IMG/VR virus record: IMGVR_UViG_3300042904_000068
Location: 1 to 40,556 of that record
DNA length: 40,556 nucleotides
Direction: 5' to 3' (one strand)
Source: a virus
This document shows, one piece after another, positions 19,441-28,072 of this stretch. The stretch's first letter is position 1; every line of letters starts with the position of its first letter. The translations under genes were made by a program, and so were the position numbers. The notes below the pieces were generated by a model that worked only from the letters and a program-made list of their open reading frames with translations, was not told the DNA's origin and did no database searches.

Positions 19441-19848
19441 ATGCTGCACCTGAACCATTGCGCCATCGAGTGGGTCGTGTGCGGCGCGCGTGTGGTGTTC
19501 CCGAACGGCGCCGAGACGACGGCCTGGCCGCACCCGAAGGACTCGCACTACCACGTCATCAGCCACCGCCTCGGTTACGGGGACGACCTGCTGGCGTACT
19601 GCCGGGAACATGAGTTGGCCCACATCGTGGTCGCCGAGCAGTTCAGCGGCACGCCGTCGTGTGTGCTGTGGGCGCAGGCGAACCGCCTGACGGTAGACCC
19701 CGGCGCGGCAATGCTGGAAGAGATCGCAGCTCAGACGCTGCAGCGGTGGGTCAGGACGAACGAGCGGCCGATCCTCGCGGGGTGCGACTGGGATGCGCTG
19801 AAGGCGCGGTTCCTCGGGTATGTGGCGCAACTGGAAGGCACGGCATGA
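19441..19848 (+). CDS. Conserved phage protein with an HExxH-type motif (135 aa)
   Basis: First gene of the late operon. The sequence contains HYHVISHRLGYGDDLLAYCR followed by EHELAHIVVAEQF, where HELAH matches the zinc-metalloprotease HExxH pattern and further His residues lie upstream. The rest is helical. Whether it is an active peptidase is unknown; the family seems common near phage packaging genes. ATG 19441 follows GAGCCAGAAC, a weak ribosome-binding site. Confidence 0.7.
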   Translation: MLHLNHCAIEWVVCGARVVFPNGAETTAWPHPKDSHYHVISHRLGYGDDLLAYCREHELAHIVVAEQFSGTPSCVLWAQANRLTVDPGAAMLEEIAAQTLQRWVRTNERPILAGCDWDALKARFLGYVAQLEGTA

Positions 19849-20003
19849 CCGAAGACGACCGCGCCCAGCTCGCCCGCATCGAGCGGAAGCTCGACACCCT
19901 GATCGCCGCGCTGGCTTCCGACGAGGAAGACCAGCCCGAACTGGAAGACCTGGAGGGCCGGCAGTTCGGGGGCGAGCGGGACGGAACGCAGAGCTTGGAC
20001 TGA
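19845..20003 (+). CDS. Small acidic coiled-coil protein (52 aa)
   Basis: ATG 19845 overlaps the previous stop (ATGA) and its stop overlaps the next ATG (TGATG). The sequence (RAQLARIERKLDTLIAALAS, then an acidic DEEDQPELEDLEG) is a short coiled coil plus acidic tail. Function unknown. Confidence 0.65.
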   Translation: MTEDDRAQLARIERKLDTLIAALASDEEDQPELEDLEGRQFGGERDGTQSLD

Positions 20004-20335
20004 TGGGCCTGCGCACGCTACCCGCCAGGCTGGCCACGGTCGACACCCGCAAGGTGAGGACGCTGGAGACGAAGGCAGGGGCCACGCCGATGGAGCGAGG
20101 CCGAGCATGGATGGAGAAGCGGGAGCGGGTGGCAGCAGCCCACGGCTACCGATGCGCCAAGTGCGGGAAGGTCTGGGTCGCAGGCCGGGACCACATCGAC
20201 CACATCGTCCCGCGCGAGCAGGGCGGCAGCAACGACGAGAGCAACCTGCAGCCGCTGTGCAATGAGCCGTGCCATGCCGAGAAGACGGCGGCCGAGGCGG
20301 CGGCGCGAGCGGGGAGGGGCGGGGGAAAAGTCTGA
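20003..20335 (+). CDS. HNH endonuclease of the packaging module
   Basis: The 110-aa protein has a compact zinc-HNH motif: CAKCGKVWVAGRDHIDHIVP, REQGGSNDESNLQPLCN and CHAEKTAAE, with paired CxxC and the His-Asn-His set. HNH nucleases directly upstream of the terminase small subunit are a known part of HK97-like packaging modules and in HK97 help the terminase cut DNA at cos. ATG 20003 shares a base with the previous stop. The 100 bp between this gene and terS would be a natural place for cos. Confidence 0.88.
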   Translation: MGLRTLPARLATVDTRKVRTLETKAGATPMERGRAWMEKRERVAAAHGYRCAKCGKVWVAGRDHIDHIVPREQGGSNDESNLQPLCNEPCHAEKTAAEAAARAGRGGGKV

Positions 20336-20435
20336 AGGCCTTCGCCTTTGGAAACCAGCCGCTCCCTCACGCGGAGATTATTTCAGCCGTTTGATTTCCC
20401 TCAGCGGGCAACGGCACGATTTCAAAAGGACCGAC

Positions 20436-20894
20436 ATGCCCAGAGGCGGTGCGCGCCCGGGCGCTGGAAGGCCCCGGAAGAACCCCGAAACGAAGGCTAA
20501 GGCCCCGGCGAAGAAGGCCGCGGGTCGCGGCTACACGCTGCCGAACGGTGAGAAGTCGCCGGACGCGCCGAAGGACTGGCCGTTCGGCACGAAACCGCCG
20601 GAGCAGCCGGCCGAGCCGCCGCCGGCGCCCGATGTGGACTCCGACGACGGGCTGACGGACGAACAGCGCGCCGGCCTGACCCCGCTGGAGTACCTGCTGG
20701 CCGTGATGCGCAGCCCGAATGCCTCCAAGTCCGCACGGATGACGGCGGCGGTCCAGGCCGCCCCGTACATGCACGCGAAGCCGGCGCCGGTGGGGAAGAA
20801 GGAAGCGAAGGAGCAGGCCGCGAAGAAGGGCGGCGGGCGGTTCACCCCGAAGGCGCCGCCTCGCCTGGTCGCGGCCGGCGGTAAGAAGCTCTGA
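20436..20894 (+). CDS. terS: Terminase small subunit
   Basis: ATG 20436 follows AAAAGGA. The 152-aa protein begins with an AT-hook-like GGARPGAGRPRKN and a Lys/Ala-rich stretch. A helical segment near the middle (LTPLEYLLAVMRSPNASKSA, then RMTAAVQAAPYMHAKPAPVG) is typical of small terminase proteins of this class. It recognises the packaging site and loads the large subunit, whose gene begins 6 bp downstream. Confidence 0.85.
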   Translation: MPRGGARPGAGRPRKNPETKAKAPAKKAAGRGYTLPNGEKSPDAPKDWPFGTKPPEQPAEPPPAPDVDSDDGLTDEQRAGLTPLEYLLAVMRSPNASKSARMTAAVQAAPYMHAKPAPVGKKEAKEQAAKKGGGRFTPKAPPRLVAAGGKKL

Positions 20895-20899
20895 CCGTC

Positions 20900-22582
20900 A
20901 TGGAATGGACGACGGCGTGCCCAGATTGGGAGCGCCGGATCCTTGCGCGCGAGTCGCTGATCCCGTGCCCGCCACTGTTCCCTGACCAGGCCGAGGAGGG
21001 GCTGCGGATCTTCAAGGAACTGCGCGCGGTCGATGTGGCCGGCAGTCCCACGTTGGGCGAGATCAGCCGGGCGTGGATTCTGGACCTGGTGGCCGCGATC
21101 CGCGGCTCCTATGACCCGGAGACCGGGCGCCGCCTGATCCGCGAGGTGTTCCTGCTGATCTCCAAAAAGAACGGCAAGAGCACCGACGCCGCCGGAATCA
21201 TGCTGACCGAGCTGCTGCTCAACTGGCGGCAGTCGGGCGAAATGGGCATCCTGGCGCCGACCATCGAGGTGGCGAACAACGCCTGGCGGCCGGCGCGGGA
21301 CGCGATCAAGGCAGACGAGGAGCTTTCGGATCTGCTGCACGTGCAGGACCACATCCGAACCATCACCCACCGGGCCACGGGAGCCACGCTGCAGGTGGTG
21401 GCGGCGGACAGTGAGACGGTGGCCGGCAAGAAGTGGATCGTCACCTTCGTGGACGAACTCTGGCTGTTCGGGAAGAAGCCGAACGCCGACCGCATGCTGC
21501 TGGAGGCCACCGGCGGCATGGCGTCGCGTCCCGAGGGATTCGTGATGTATTCGACCACGCAGTCGGACGAGCCGCCGGCGGGCGTCTTCAAGGAGAAGCT
21601 GCAATACGCGCGGGACGTGCGCGACGGCAAGGTGATCGACCCGGCCTTCCTGCCCGTGCTGTACGAGTTCCCGGCGGCGATGGTCGCGGCTGGCGAGCAC
21701 AAGGACCCGAAGAACTTCTACGTCACGAACCCCAACCTGGGCGCGTCGGTGGACGAGGAGTTCCTGCTGCGGCAGTTCACGATCGCGGAGCAGGCCGGGG
21801 AAGCGGCGATGCGCGGCTTCCTGGCCAAGCACCTGAACGTTGAGATCGGCCTGAACTTGCGGTCGGATCGCTGGGCCGGCGCTGACTTCTGGGAGCGGCA
21901 AGGCCGGCGCGAGGTGACGCTGGACTACCTGCTGGAGTGGTCCGAGGTGATCGACTTCGGGATTGACGGCGGCGGTCTGGACGACCTACTGGGCGCCGCC
22001 GCGGTCGGCCGGCACCGCGTCACGCGCGAGTGGCTGCATTGGGCGCATGCGTGGGCACATGAGAGCGTGCTGGAGCGCCGGAAGTCGGAAGCTTCGCGGC
22101 TGCGCGACTTCGAGAAGGACGGCGACCTCACCATCGTGAAGCACATGGGTGACGACGTCGCCGAGCTGGCGGAGGTCGTGTCGCGTATCGAGGACTCCGG
22201 CCTCCTGGACAAAGTGGGCGCGGATCCGGCAGGGCTCGGCGGCGTGCTGGATGCGCTGATCGAAGCCGACGTCCCCGAGGAAAAGATCATCGGCGTGAGC
22301 CAGGGATGGAAGCTCATGGGAGCGATCAAGACCCTAGAGCGCAAGCTGGCCGAGGGCGTGTTCGTGCACGGCGCGCGAGCGATCATGGCCTGGAGCGCGG
22401 GCAACGCGAAGGTGGAGCAGCGGGGCAACGCCCTGATGATCACCAAGCAGGCATCCGGCACGGCGAAGATTGACTTGCTGATGGCGACGTTCAATGCGGT
22501 GACGCTGATGTCGCTGAACCCTGAAGGGATGGGCTCCATGGATGATTGGTTGAGCAGTCCCGCAAAGGGCGTGCGCGCATGA
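20900..22582 (+). CDS. terL: Terminase large subunit (HK97-type)
   Basis: The 560-aa product has a deviant Walker A (LLISKKNGKST, about residues 86-95), a Walker B (IVTFVDELW, 180-188, with catalytic Glu), and a C-terminal RNase H-like nuclease domain starting near VIDFGIDGGGLDD (Asp352/Asp356). It forms the motor that translocates DNA into the prohead and cuts concatemers. It overlaps the portal gene by 4 bp. Confidence 0.95.
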   Translation: MEWTTACPDWERRILARESLIPCPPLFPDQAEEGLRIFKELRAVDVAGSPTLGEISRAWILDLVAAIRGSYDPETGRRLIREVFLLISKKNGKSTDAAGIMLTELLLNWRQSGEMGILAPTIEVANNAWRPARDAIKADEELSDLLHVQDHIRTITHRATGATLQVVAADSETVAGKKWIVTFVDELWLFGKKPNADRMLLEATGGMASRPEGFVMYSTTQSDEPPAGVFKEKLQYARDVRDGKVIDPAFLPVLYEFPAAMVAAGEHKDPKNFYVTNPNLGASVDEEFLLRQFTIAEQAGEAAMRGFLAKHLNVEIGLNLRSDRWAGADFWERQGRREVTLDYLLEWSEVIDFGIDGGGLDDLLGAAAVGRHRVTREWLHWAHAWAHESVLERRKSEASRLRDFEKDGDLTIVKHMGDDVAELAEVVSRIEDSGLLDKVGADPAGLGGVLDALIEADVPEEKIIGVSQGWKLMGAIKTLERKLAEGVFVHGARAIMAWSAGNAKVEQRGNALMITKQASGTAKIDLLMATFNAVTLMSLNPEGMGSMDDWLSSPAKGVRA

Positions 22583-23859
22583 AACGGCCCGGCCCCCTGA
22601 GCCGCGTCCGCGCCGCGATCGACGGCTGGGTGCGGTCGTTTACGCTGAAGGACGCGGATCTGTACCGCGGCCCGATGGACAACGACGCTGGCGTGGAGGT
22701 GACGGCGCGCTCGGTGATGCAGCTCGACGCCGCCTGGAGCTGCGTGCGGCTGATCTCGGAGACGATCGCCACGCTGCCGCTGTCGATGTTCGAGCGGGCG
22801 TCCGGTGGCAAGCGCCTGGCGCCGCAGCATTCGCTGCACTTCGTCATCCACGACCAGCCGAACGCGGACAGCACCGCCTCGGTGTTCTGGGAGGCGATGG
22901 TCGCCTCGATGTTGCTGCGCGGCGCCGGCCGGGCGGAAAAGCTGTACGTCGGGCCGCAGCTGATCGGGCTGGCGTTCCTCGACCCCGACAAGCTGGTGAT
23001 CACGCGCGACGTGAACGGCCGGCGGATCTACCAGTACCCGCGCCCGAACGGCACGATGCGGGAGATCCCGGTCGACCGGATCTGGACGATTCCGGGTTTC
23101 ACGCTGGACGGCATCAACGGCGTGTCGGTGATCGCCTACGGGGCGAAGGTGTTCGGCGCTGCCATCGCGGCGGAGCAGGCCGCGGCGCGGACGTTCAAGA
23201 ATGGGTTGCTGCAGACCCTCTACTACAAGGTCAGCAACTGGCTGAAGCCGGCGCAGCGTGAGGAGTTCAAGAAGAACCTGGCCGGGTCGATCGAGCGCGG
23301 CGAAATGCCGCTGCTGGAGGGCGGCACCGAGGCAGGTTCGCTGGGGATCAAGCCGTCGGATGCGCAGCTGCTCGAGTCGCGCGCCTTCGGAGTCGAGGCG
23401 ATCTGCCGCTGGTTCCGCGTGCCGCCATGGATGGTCGGCCACACCGAGAAGTCGACCAGCTGGGGCACGGGCATCGAGCAGCAGATGATCGGCTTCCTGA
23501 CGTTCACGCTGGGACCGTGGCTGCGCCGCATCGAGCAGGCGATCAGCAAGGACCTGCTGACGCCGGGCGAGCGAGTGCGCTACTACCCGAAGTTCGCGGT
23601 CGAGGGCTTGCTGCGAGCCGACAGCGCGGGCCGAGCGGCCTTCTACGGCGCGATGGTGAACAACGGCATCCTCACGCGCGACGAGATCCGCGAGCTGGAA
23701 GACCGCGAGCCGATGGGCGGCAATGCGGCGGTGCTGACCGTGCAGTCGGCCATGACCACGCTGGACTCCGTCGGCACGACCGACGCGAGCGATGCGAACC
23801 AGGCGCGGGCCTCGATCCGCGCCTTCCTCGGATACGACGCCGAACCCCTGAAGGGCTGA
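22579..23859 (+). CDS. Portal protein (HK97 family)
   Basis: ATG 22579 overlaps the terL stop. The 426-aa protein shows typical portal blocks: AAWSCVRLISETIATLPLSM, DPDKLVITRDVNGRRIYQYP, RDEIRELEDREPMGG near the C-terminus, and VPPWMVGHTEKSTSWGTGIE, the best-conserved region of HK97 portals. It builds the 12-mer ring for DNA passage at one capsid vertex. The C-terminus is short, as usual in this family. Confidence 0.95.
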   Translation: MKRPGPLSRVRAAIDGWVRSFTLKDADLYRGPMDNDAGVEVTARSVMQLDAAWSCVRLISETIATLPLSMFERASGGKRLAPQHSLHFVIHDQPNADSTASVFWEAMVASMLLRGAGRAEKLYVGPQLIGLAFLDPDKLVITRDVNGRRIYQYPRPNGTMREIPVDRIWTIPGFTLDGINGVSVIAYGAKVFGAAIAAEQAAARTFKNGLLQTLYYKVSNWLKPAQREEFKKNLAGSIERGEMPLLEGGTEAGSLGIKPSDAQLLESRAFGVEAICRWFRVPPWMVGHTEKSTSWGTGIEQQMIGFLTFTLGPWLRRIEQAISKDLLTPGERVRYYPKFAVEGLLRADSAGRAAFYGAMVNNGILTRDEIRELEDREPMGGNAAVLTVQSAMTTLDSVGTTDASDANQARASIRAFLGYDAEPLKG

Positions 23860-23862
23860 ACC

Positions 23863-24729
23863 ATGAGCAAGAAATCGCTACCGGGTGCGCCGGAGGGGCG
23901 CCCCTGCGCCGCCGTCAGCAGCTACCTCCAGCCGCGCGCGCTGGACCGCTGGAATACCGGCGTCCGTGCGGCGGCCGACAAGGACGAGGAGCGGACGATC
24001 AGCGTCTACGACGTGATCGGGCAGGACTACTGGAGCGGCGAGGGCGTGACCGCCAAGCGCGTCTCCGCAGCCCTGCGCTCGATGGGCAAGGGGCCGGTCA
24101 CGGTGAACGTGAACAGCCCCGGCGGCGACATGTTCGAGGGGCTGGCGATCTACAACCTCCTGCGCGAGCACGACGGAGAGGTCACGGTCAAGGTGCTGGG
24201 GCTGGCGGCCTCCGCGGCTTCGATCATCGCCATGGCTGGCGACACCGTGCAGATCGCGCGCGCCGGCTTCCTGATGATCCACAACGCCTGGGTGATGGTC
24301 GTCGGCAACCGGAACGACCTGATCGAAGTGGCTGACACGCTCAAGCCGTTCGACGCCGCGATGGCGAGCATCTACGCCGCCCGCACCGGCCAGGACGTGA
24401 AGGCGATGGGCAAGCTGATGGACAACGAATCCTGGATCGGCGGCGAGGCCGCGGTCGAGGACGGCTTCGCCGACGAACTGCTGCCCTCCGACCAGGTGCA
24501 GAAGGGCGCCGGCAAGGCGAACGCCTCCGCGGTGCGCCGCATCGAGGCTGCCCTGCGCGCCTCCGGCATGCCGAAGTCCGAGGCCGTGCGCCTGATCTCC
24601 GAGTTCAAGTCCAGCGCGGGCGATCCCGCTGGCGGCGGTGAGGGTGATCCCACCGGACACGTCCACCCGGGCGTCGAAGTGCTCTCCGCCCTCCAGGGCT
24701 TCTCCCTTCCCGAAATCATCACCACCTGA
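23863..24729 (+). CDS. ClpP-like prohead protease (S14)
   Basis: The 288-aa protein has a ClpP fold: NVNSPGGDMFEGLAIYNLLR, the nucleophile region GLAASAASIIAM (Ser117) and the catalytic His in LMIHNAW (His140). The position between portal and capsid genes identifies it as the head maturation protease that trims the capsid N-terminal delta domain. The C-terminal ~70 residues are an extension (SSAGDPAGGGEGDPTG) that may serve a scaffolding role. Confidence 0.92.
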   Translation: MSKKSLPGAPEGRPCAAVSSYLQPRALDRWNTGVRAAADKDEERTISVYDVIGQDYWSGEGVTAKRVSAALRSMGKGPVTVNVNSPGGDMFEGLAIYNLLREHDGEVTVKVLGLAASAASIIAMAGDTVQIARAGFLMIHNAWVMVVGNRNDLIEVADTLKPFDAAMASIYAARTGQDVKAMGKLMDNESWIGGEAAVEDGFADELLPSDQVQKGAGKANASAVRRIEAALRASGMPKSEAVRLISEFKSSAGDPAGGGEGDPTGHVHPGVEVLSALQGFSLPEIITT

Positions 24730-24739
24730 AAGGTTCACC

Positions 24740-26098
24740 ATGCAACGCAAGTTCCTCGCGATCTCCGTGATCGCTCTCTGCGCCGTTTCCCTCGGCGCGC
24801 AAGCCATGGGCGTCGACGTGTCGGCGGCCGTGCACGGCTTCATGCTGTCCCACCCGGACGTCGCGCTGGCACTGGCCGGCCTCGCCTTCATCGGCGAGAC
24901 GCAGAACTTCAACCCGACCGAGATCAAGGCCGCGCTCGACAAGATCAGCGGCGAGGTCAAGGCCGCCGGCGAAAACGCGCTGAAGGAGGTCAAGACCTTC
25001 GGCAAGATGGCCGAGGACACCAAGGCCGAAGTAGACAAGCTGCTGATGAAGCACGGCGAGATCCAGGCCAATCTGCAGCACACGCAGCAGGCGCTCGCCA
25101 AGCTGGAGGCCAACGGCGCCGGCGGTGATGTGCAGCACCAGTCCCTGGGCGAGCAGTTCGTCAACGCCGACGCATGGAAGGCTTTCACCGGCCAGTCCCG
25201 CCCCCGTGGCCGCGTGGACATGCCGATCAAGGCGGCCATCACGACCCTGCGCACCGATGCCGACGGCTCGGCGGGCGACCTGATCGCGCCGACCCGGCTC
25301 CCCGGCGTGATCGCCCCTATGCAGCGCCGCATGACGGTGCGTGACCTGATCACTCCGGGCCGCATGGATGGCGACCTGCTGCAGTACGTGAAGGAGACCG
25401 GCTTCACGAACAACGCGGCGGGCGTAGCCGAGGGCGCCAAGAAGCCCGAGTCGACCATGAAGTTCGACCTGGTGGAGACCGGCCCCAAGGTCATCGCCCA
25501 CTTCGTGAAGGCATCCCGCCAGATCCTGAGCGATGCGTCGCAGCTGGCCAGCTACATCGACGGGCGACTGCGCTACGGCCTTGCCTACAAGGAGGAGCAG
25601 CAGCTCCTGAACGGCGATGGCACCGGCCAGAACCTGCTGGGCATCATCCCGCAGGCCAGCGCCTACGCCGCCCCGTTCGATCCGGCCGGCACCGAGACGA
25701 ACCTTGACATGATTCGCCTGGCCATGCTGCAGGCGGTGCTGGCCGAGTACCCCGCCTCCGGCGTCGTGATGCACCCCAGCGACTGGGCGCGCATCGAGCT
25801 GCTGAAGGACACGACCGGCCGCTACATCATCGGCAACCCGCAAGGCAGCATCGGCGCGCGCCTGTGGAACCTTCCGGTGGTGGAGACGCAGGCGATCACC
25901 GTGGACAAGTTCCTGGTGGGCGCCTTCCAGCTCGGCGCGCAGGTGTTCGACCGCTGGGACGCGCGGGTCGAAGTGGCCACGGAGAACGAGGACGACTTCG
26001 TGAAGAACATGGTGACGATCCTCGCCGAGGAGCGCCTGGCGCTGGCCGTGTACCGCCCCGAAGCCTTCGTCTACGGCGACTTCGGCAACGTCGCCTGA
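24740..26098 (+). CDS. Major capsid protein (HK97 fold), with a signal-peptide-like N-terminus
   Basis: ATG 24740 is preceded by GAAAGG at six bases. Residues 1-22 (KFLAISVIALCAVSLGAQA) look like a secretory signal, followed by another hydrophobic stretch. Residues about 60-130 form the coiled-coil delta domain (KAALDKISGEVKAAGENALK). The HK97-fold body follows (GDLIAPTRLPGVIAPMQRRM, VRDLITPGRMDG, VVMHPSDWARIELLKDTTGR, and EERLALAVYRPEAFVYGDF). The maturation protease is expected to remove the N-terminal part after assembly. A hydrophobic export-like start on a cytoplasmic capsid protein is odd. Confidence 0.93.
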   Translation: MQRKFLAISVIALCAVSLGAQAMGVDVSAAVHGFMLSHPDVALALAGLAFIGETQNFNPTEIKAALDKISGEVKAAGENALKEVKTFGKMAEDTKAEVDKLLMKHGEIQANLQHTQQALAKLEANGAGGDVQHQSLGEQFVNADAWKAFTGQSRPRGRVDMPIKAAITTLRTDADGSAGDLIAPTRLPGVIAPMQRRMTVRDLITPGRMDGDLLQYVKETGFTNNAAGVAEGAKKPESTMKFDLVETGPKVIAHFVKASRQILSDASQLASYIDGRLRYGLAYKEEQQLLNGDGTGQNLLGIIPQASAYAAPFDPAGTETNLDMIRLAMLQAVLAEYPASGVVMHPSDWARIELLKDTTGRYIIGNPQGSIGARLWNLPVVETQAITVDKFLVGAFQLGAQVFDRWDARVEVATENEDDFVKNMVTILAEERLALAVYRPEAFVYGDFGNVA

Positions 26099-26105
26099 TG
26101 ACGCT

Positions 26106-26127
26106 GGGGCCCGCTTCGGCGGGCTCC
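26106..26127 (+). terminator. Hairpin after the capsid gene (possible attenuator)
   Basis: A 9-bp stem (26106-26114 with 26119-26127, one G-T pair) is closed by a TTCG loop. Only TCGTTCC follows, so termination would be partial. Placed after the major capsid gene, it may stabilise the capsid mRNA or lower expression of later genes. Confidence 0.55.
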
Positions 26128-26153
26128 TCGTTCCAATCCAACGGGAGAGCAAC

Positions 26154-26390
26154 ATGCGCATCAAGTTCAAGGCTGGCGACCCGCGCGCCGGCACCATCGC
26201 GCAGATGGACAGCATCCGCGGCCAGGAGCTGATCGAAGCCGGCGCCGCCGTGAAGGTGAAGGATGACGGCAGCGACGCCGAAGTCGCAACCAACTCTGGC
26301 GATGCGGACACCACGGCAGACACCGCGGACACTGGCACCACCGCACGCAAGACGGCGGCGAAGTCCACTACCAAGGCGAAGGCGAAGTGA
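26154..26390 (+). CDS. Small head protein, unknown (78 aa)
   Basis: ATG 26154 follows GGGAGAG. The first 40 residues form a compact basic beta domain (MRIKFKAGDPRAGTIAQMDS), followed by a Thr/Asp-rich then Lys-rich disordered tail (ARKTAAKSTTKAKAK). Short proteins of this kind directly after the capsid gene are common in HK97-like phages and may be minor head or decoration proteins. Confidence 0.7.
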   Translation: MRIKFKAGDPRAGTIAQMDSIRGQELIEAGAAVKVKDDGSDAEVATNSGDADTTADTADTGTTARKTAAKSTTKAKAK

Positions 26391-26857
26391 GCCTCGTCGA
26401 CCTGCAAACCGCGCGGGAGCACCTGCGCTACGATCCGGCCTACCCGGAGGCGCAGGTCGCCATCTATCTGAACGCGGCCGAGCGACTGCTGGCCGAGTTC
26501 CTGAACCGGCGGATCTACGAGGACGCCGACGCGCTCGCCACCGCGATCGTCGCCGTGCCCGCCGCCCTGACCGCCGCGAGCGACGCCTACGACACGGCAC
26601 TGGAAGTGGCGGCCGACATCGAGGACGCCATGACGCAGGAGGAAGCGCGCCGCGCCGCCTGCCGCGCCCGGGATGCCGCCCGCGCCGCCGCCCGCGAGAC
26701 TTACGACGGCATCGTGCTGAACGACGCACTGACCGCAGCCATCCTGCTGACGCTGACCAGCCTGCACGAAAACCGTGGCGACGACGGCAAGCCGCCGGCG
26801 CTGCCCCGGGCCGCCGAGCAGCTGGCGTTCCCCTTCCGCGTGGGCCTGGGCGTATGA
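26387..26857 (+). CDS. Head-tail connector (gp6-like)
   Basis: GTG 26387 overlaps the previous stop (GTGA). The opening SLVDLQTAREHLRYDPAYPE, then AQVAIYLNAAERLLAEFLNR, is the standard N-terminus of HK97 gp6-type connector/adaptor proteins, and the C-terminal ALTAAILLTLTSLHENRGDD matches their last helix. An inserted Ala/Arg-rich helical hairpin of about 60 residues (ARRAACRARDAARAAARE) makes it longer than usual. It joins the portal to the tail. Confidence 0.85.
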   Translation: MSLVDLQTAREHLRYDPAYPEAQVAIYLNAAERLLAEFLNRRIYEDADALATAIVAVPAALTAASDAYDTALEVAADIEDAMTQEEARRAACRARDAARAAARETYDGIVLNDALTAAILLTLTSLHENRGDDGKPPALPRAAEQLAFPFRVGLGV

Positions 26858-27204
26858 ACGTCGGCAAGCTGCGCCACCGGGTCAAGCTGCAGACGCGGAC
26901 GGACGCGCAAGATCCCGACACCGGCGCGATCACGCAAGGCTGGTCGGACGTCGCCACCGTGTGGGCATCCGTCGAGCCGCTGAGCGCGCGCGAGTTCATC
27001 GCGAGCCAGGCGACGCAGGCGAAGGTAACGGCGCGCGTGACGATCCGGTACCGCGCCGACGTGGTGCCGACGATGCGTCTGGTGCATCTGAAGATGGGCA
27101 CGGAGGTTTTGTACAACGTCGAAGGTGTGCTCGCGGACAAGGACAGCGGCGTCGAGTACCTGACGCTGGTCTGCTCGAGCGGCGACAACGAAAGCGGCGC
27201 ATGA
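26854..27204 (+). CDS. Head closure protein (SPP1 gp16-like)
   Basis: ATG 26854 overlaps the previous stop. The 116-aa sequence follows the head-closure/head-tail adaptor pattern: GKLRHRVKLQTRTDAQDPDT, ITQGWSDVATVWASVEPLSA, REFIASQATQAKVTARVTIR. This small beta-barrel seals the portal after packaging. Confidence 0.88.
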   Translation: MNVGKLRHRVKLQTRTDAQDPDTGAITQGWSDVATVWASVEPLSAREFIASQATQAKVTARVTIRYRADVVPTMRLVHLKMGTEVLYNVEGVLADKDSGVEYLTLVCSSGDNESGA

Positions 27205-27695
27205 GGGTCGACGTCGACATCAAGGGCCTGGACGGCGTGCTGGACACGCTGCGCAGCCTGCCGCCGGAGCTGGTGTCGCGCCGCGGGGGCCCGGTGCTGG
27301 CCGCGCTGCGCAAGGGTGCGAAGGTGATCGACGCCCAGCGACGCGCGAACTTGCAGGCGGTGACGGCGAACGCGACTGACGCCGAGACGCGCGAGTCGAC
27401 CGGCTTCCTGCTGAAGAACCTGGCGGTCACGCGCGGGAAGGTGCCGATCGACGGCAAGGGCGAGCGCGTGCTGCTGCGCGTGCGACGCAAGGCATACCCA
27501 GGCCGCCAGGGAGCGACCACGCTGGCCGCCGCGCAGCTGCTGGAGTACGGATCGTCGCACCAGCCAGCGGAGCCGTGGATTCGTCCAGCCTTTCAGAGCC
27601 GCGCGCGTGAGGCGATCGAGACAACCGAGCGCGAGCTGCTGGCCGGCATCGACCGCGTGGTGAAGAAGCTGGCGCGCCAGAACCGGAGGAAGTGA
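27201..27695 (+). CDS. HK97 gp10-like tail component
   Basis: ATG 27201 overlaps the previous stop. The 164-aa protein matches the HK97-gp10 family: VDVDIKGLDGVLDTLRSLPP, RRGGPVLAALRKGAKVIDAQ, then QLLEYGSSHQPAEPWIRPAF near the C-terminus. It acts at the head-tail interface, between the head-closure and tail-terminator genes. Confidence 0.9.
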   Translation: MRVDVDIKGLDGVLDTLRSLPPELVSRRGGPVLAALRKGAKVIDAQRRANLQAVTANATDAETRESTGFLLKNLAVTRGKVPIDGKGERVLLRVRRKAYPGRQGATTLAAAQLLEYGSSHQPAEPWIRPAFQSRAREAIETTERELLAGIDRVVKKLARQNRRK

Positions 27696-28057
27696 TGCTG
27701 CCGCCGATCTTCGCTCTGCTGAAAGCCGCGCCGGCCGTCACGAACATCGTGGGCGCGAACCCGACGAAGGTGTATCACCGGCGCGCGCCGCAAGGCACTG
27801 CGGCTCCTTACGTCGTGTGGTTCGTGGTGAACGACACGCCCGAGAACAACCTGAGCGATCCTCCGCCGACCGATCGAGTCACTTTGCAGGTTGACGCCTT
27901 CACAGTTGCGAATGGCAATGTTGACGCACTGGCCGACGCCGTGCGCGATGCAATCGAGCCGTTGGCGCACATGACGGGGCGTCCGATTGACCAGCGAGAA
28001 GACGACACGAATCTTGATCGCATCGGCATGCAATTCGACTGGTGGCTGAATCGGTAG
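27695..28057 (+). CDS. Tail terminator / tail completion protein (DUF3168-like)
   Basis: ATG 27695 is chosen because GGAGGA at 27685-27690 suits it better than GTG 27692. The 120-aa protein has the DUF3168/gp17 pattern: PIFALLKAAPAVTNIVG, PTKVYHRRAPQGTAAPYVVW, DRVTLQVDAFTVANGNVDAL and a Trp-rich end. It caps the tail tube at its head-proximal end. A free-standing HNH gene follows instead of the major tail gene. Confidence 0.85.
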   Translation: MLPPIFALLKAAPAVTNIVGANPTKVYHRRAPQGTAAPYVVWFVVNDTPENNLSDPPPTDRVTLQVDAFTVANGNVDALADAVRDAIEPLAHMTGRPIDQREDDTNLDRIGMQFDWWLNR

Positions 28058-28072
28058 CTGCGTAAAATAAGC

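Noticed and set aside
20336-20435. cos site between the HNH nuclease and terS genes
   Set aside because: Position is plausible for an HK97-type phage, but I could not identify a symmetric nicking site or known cos sequence, so it is not called.
20531-21901. 456-codon minus-strand frame over the terminase genes
   Set aside because: Antisense of terS/terL; Arg/His/Gln-rich and no ribosome-binding site.
24719-26767. 682-codon open frame on the minus strand over the capsid genes
   Set aside because: It mirrors the capsid and neighbouring genes, is rich in Arg/His/Gly/Val as expected of an antisense frame in high-GC DNA, and shows no domain.
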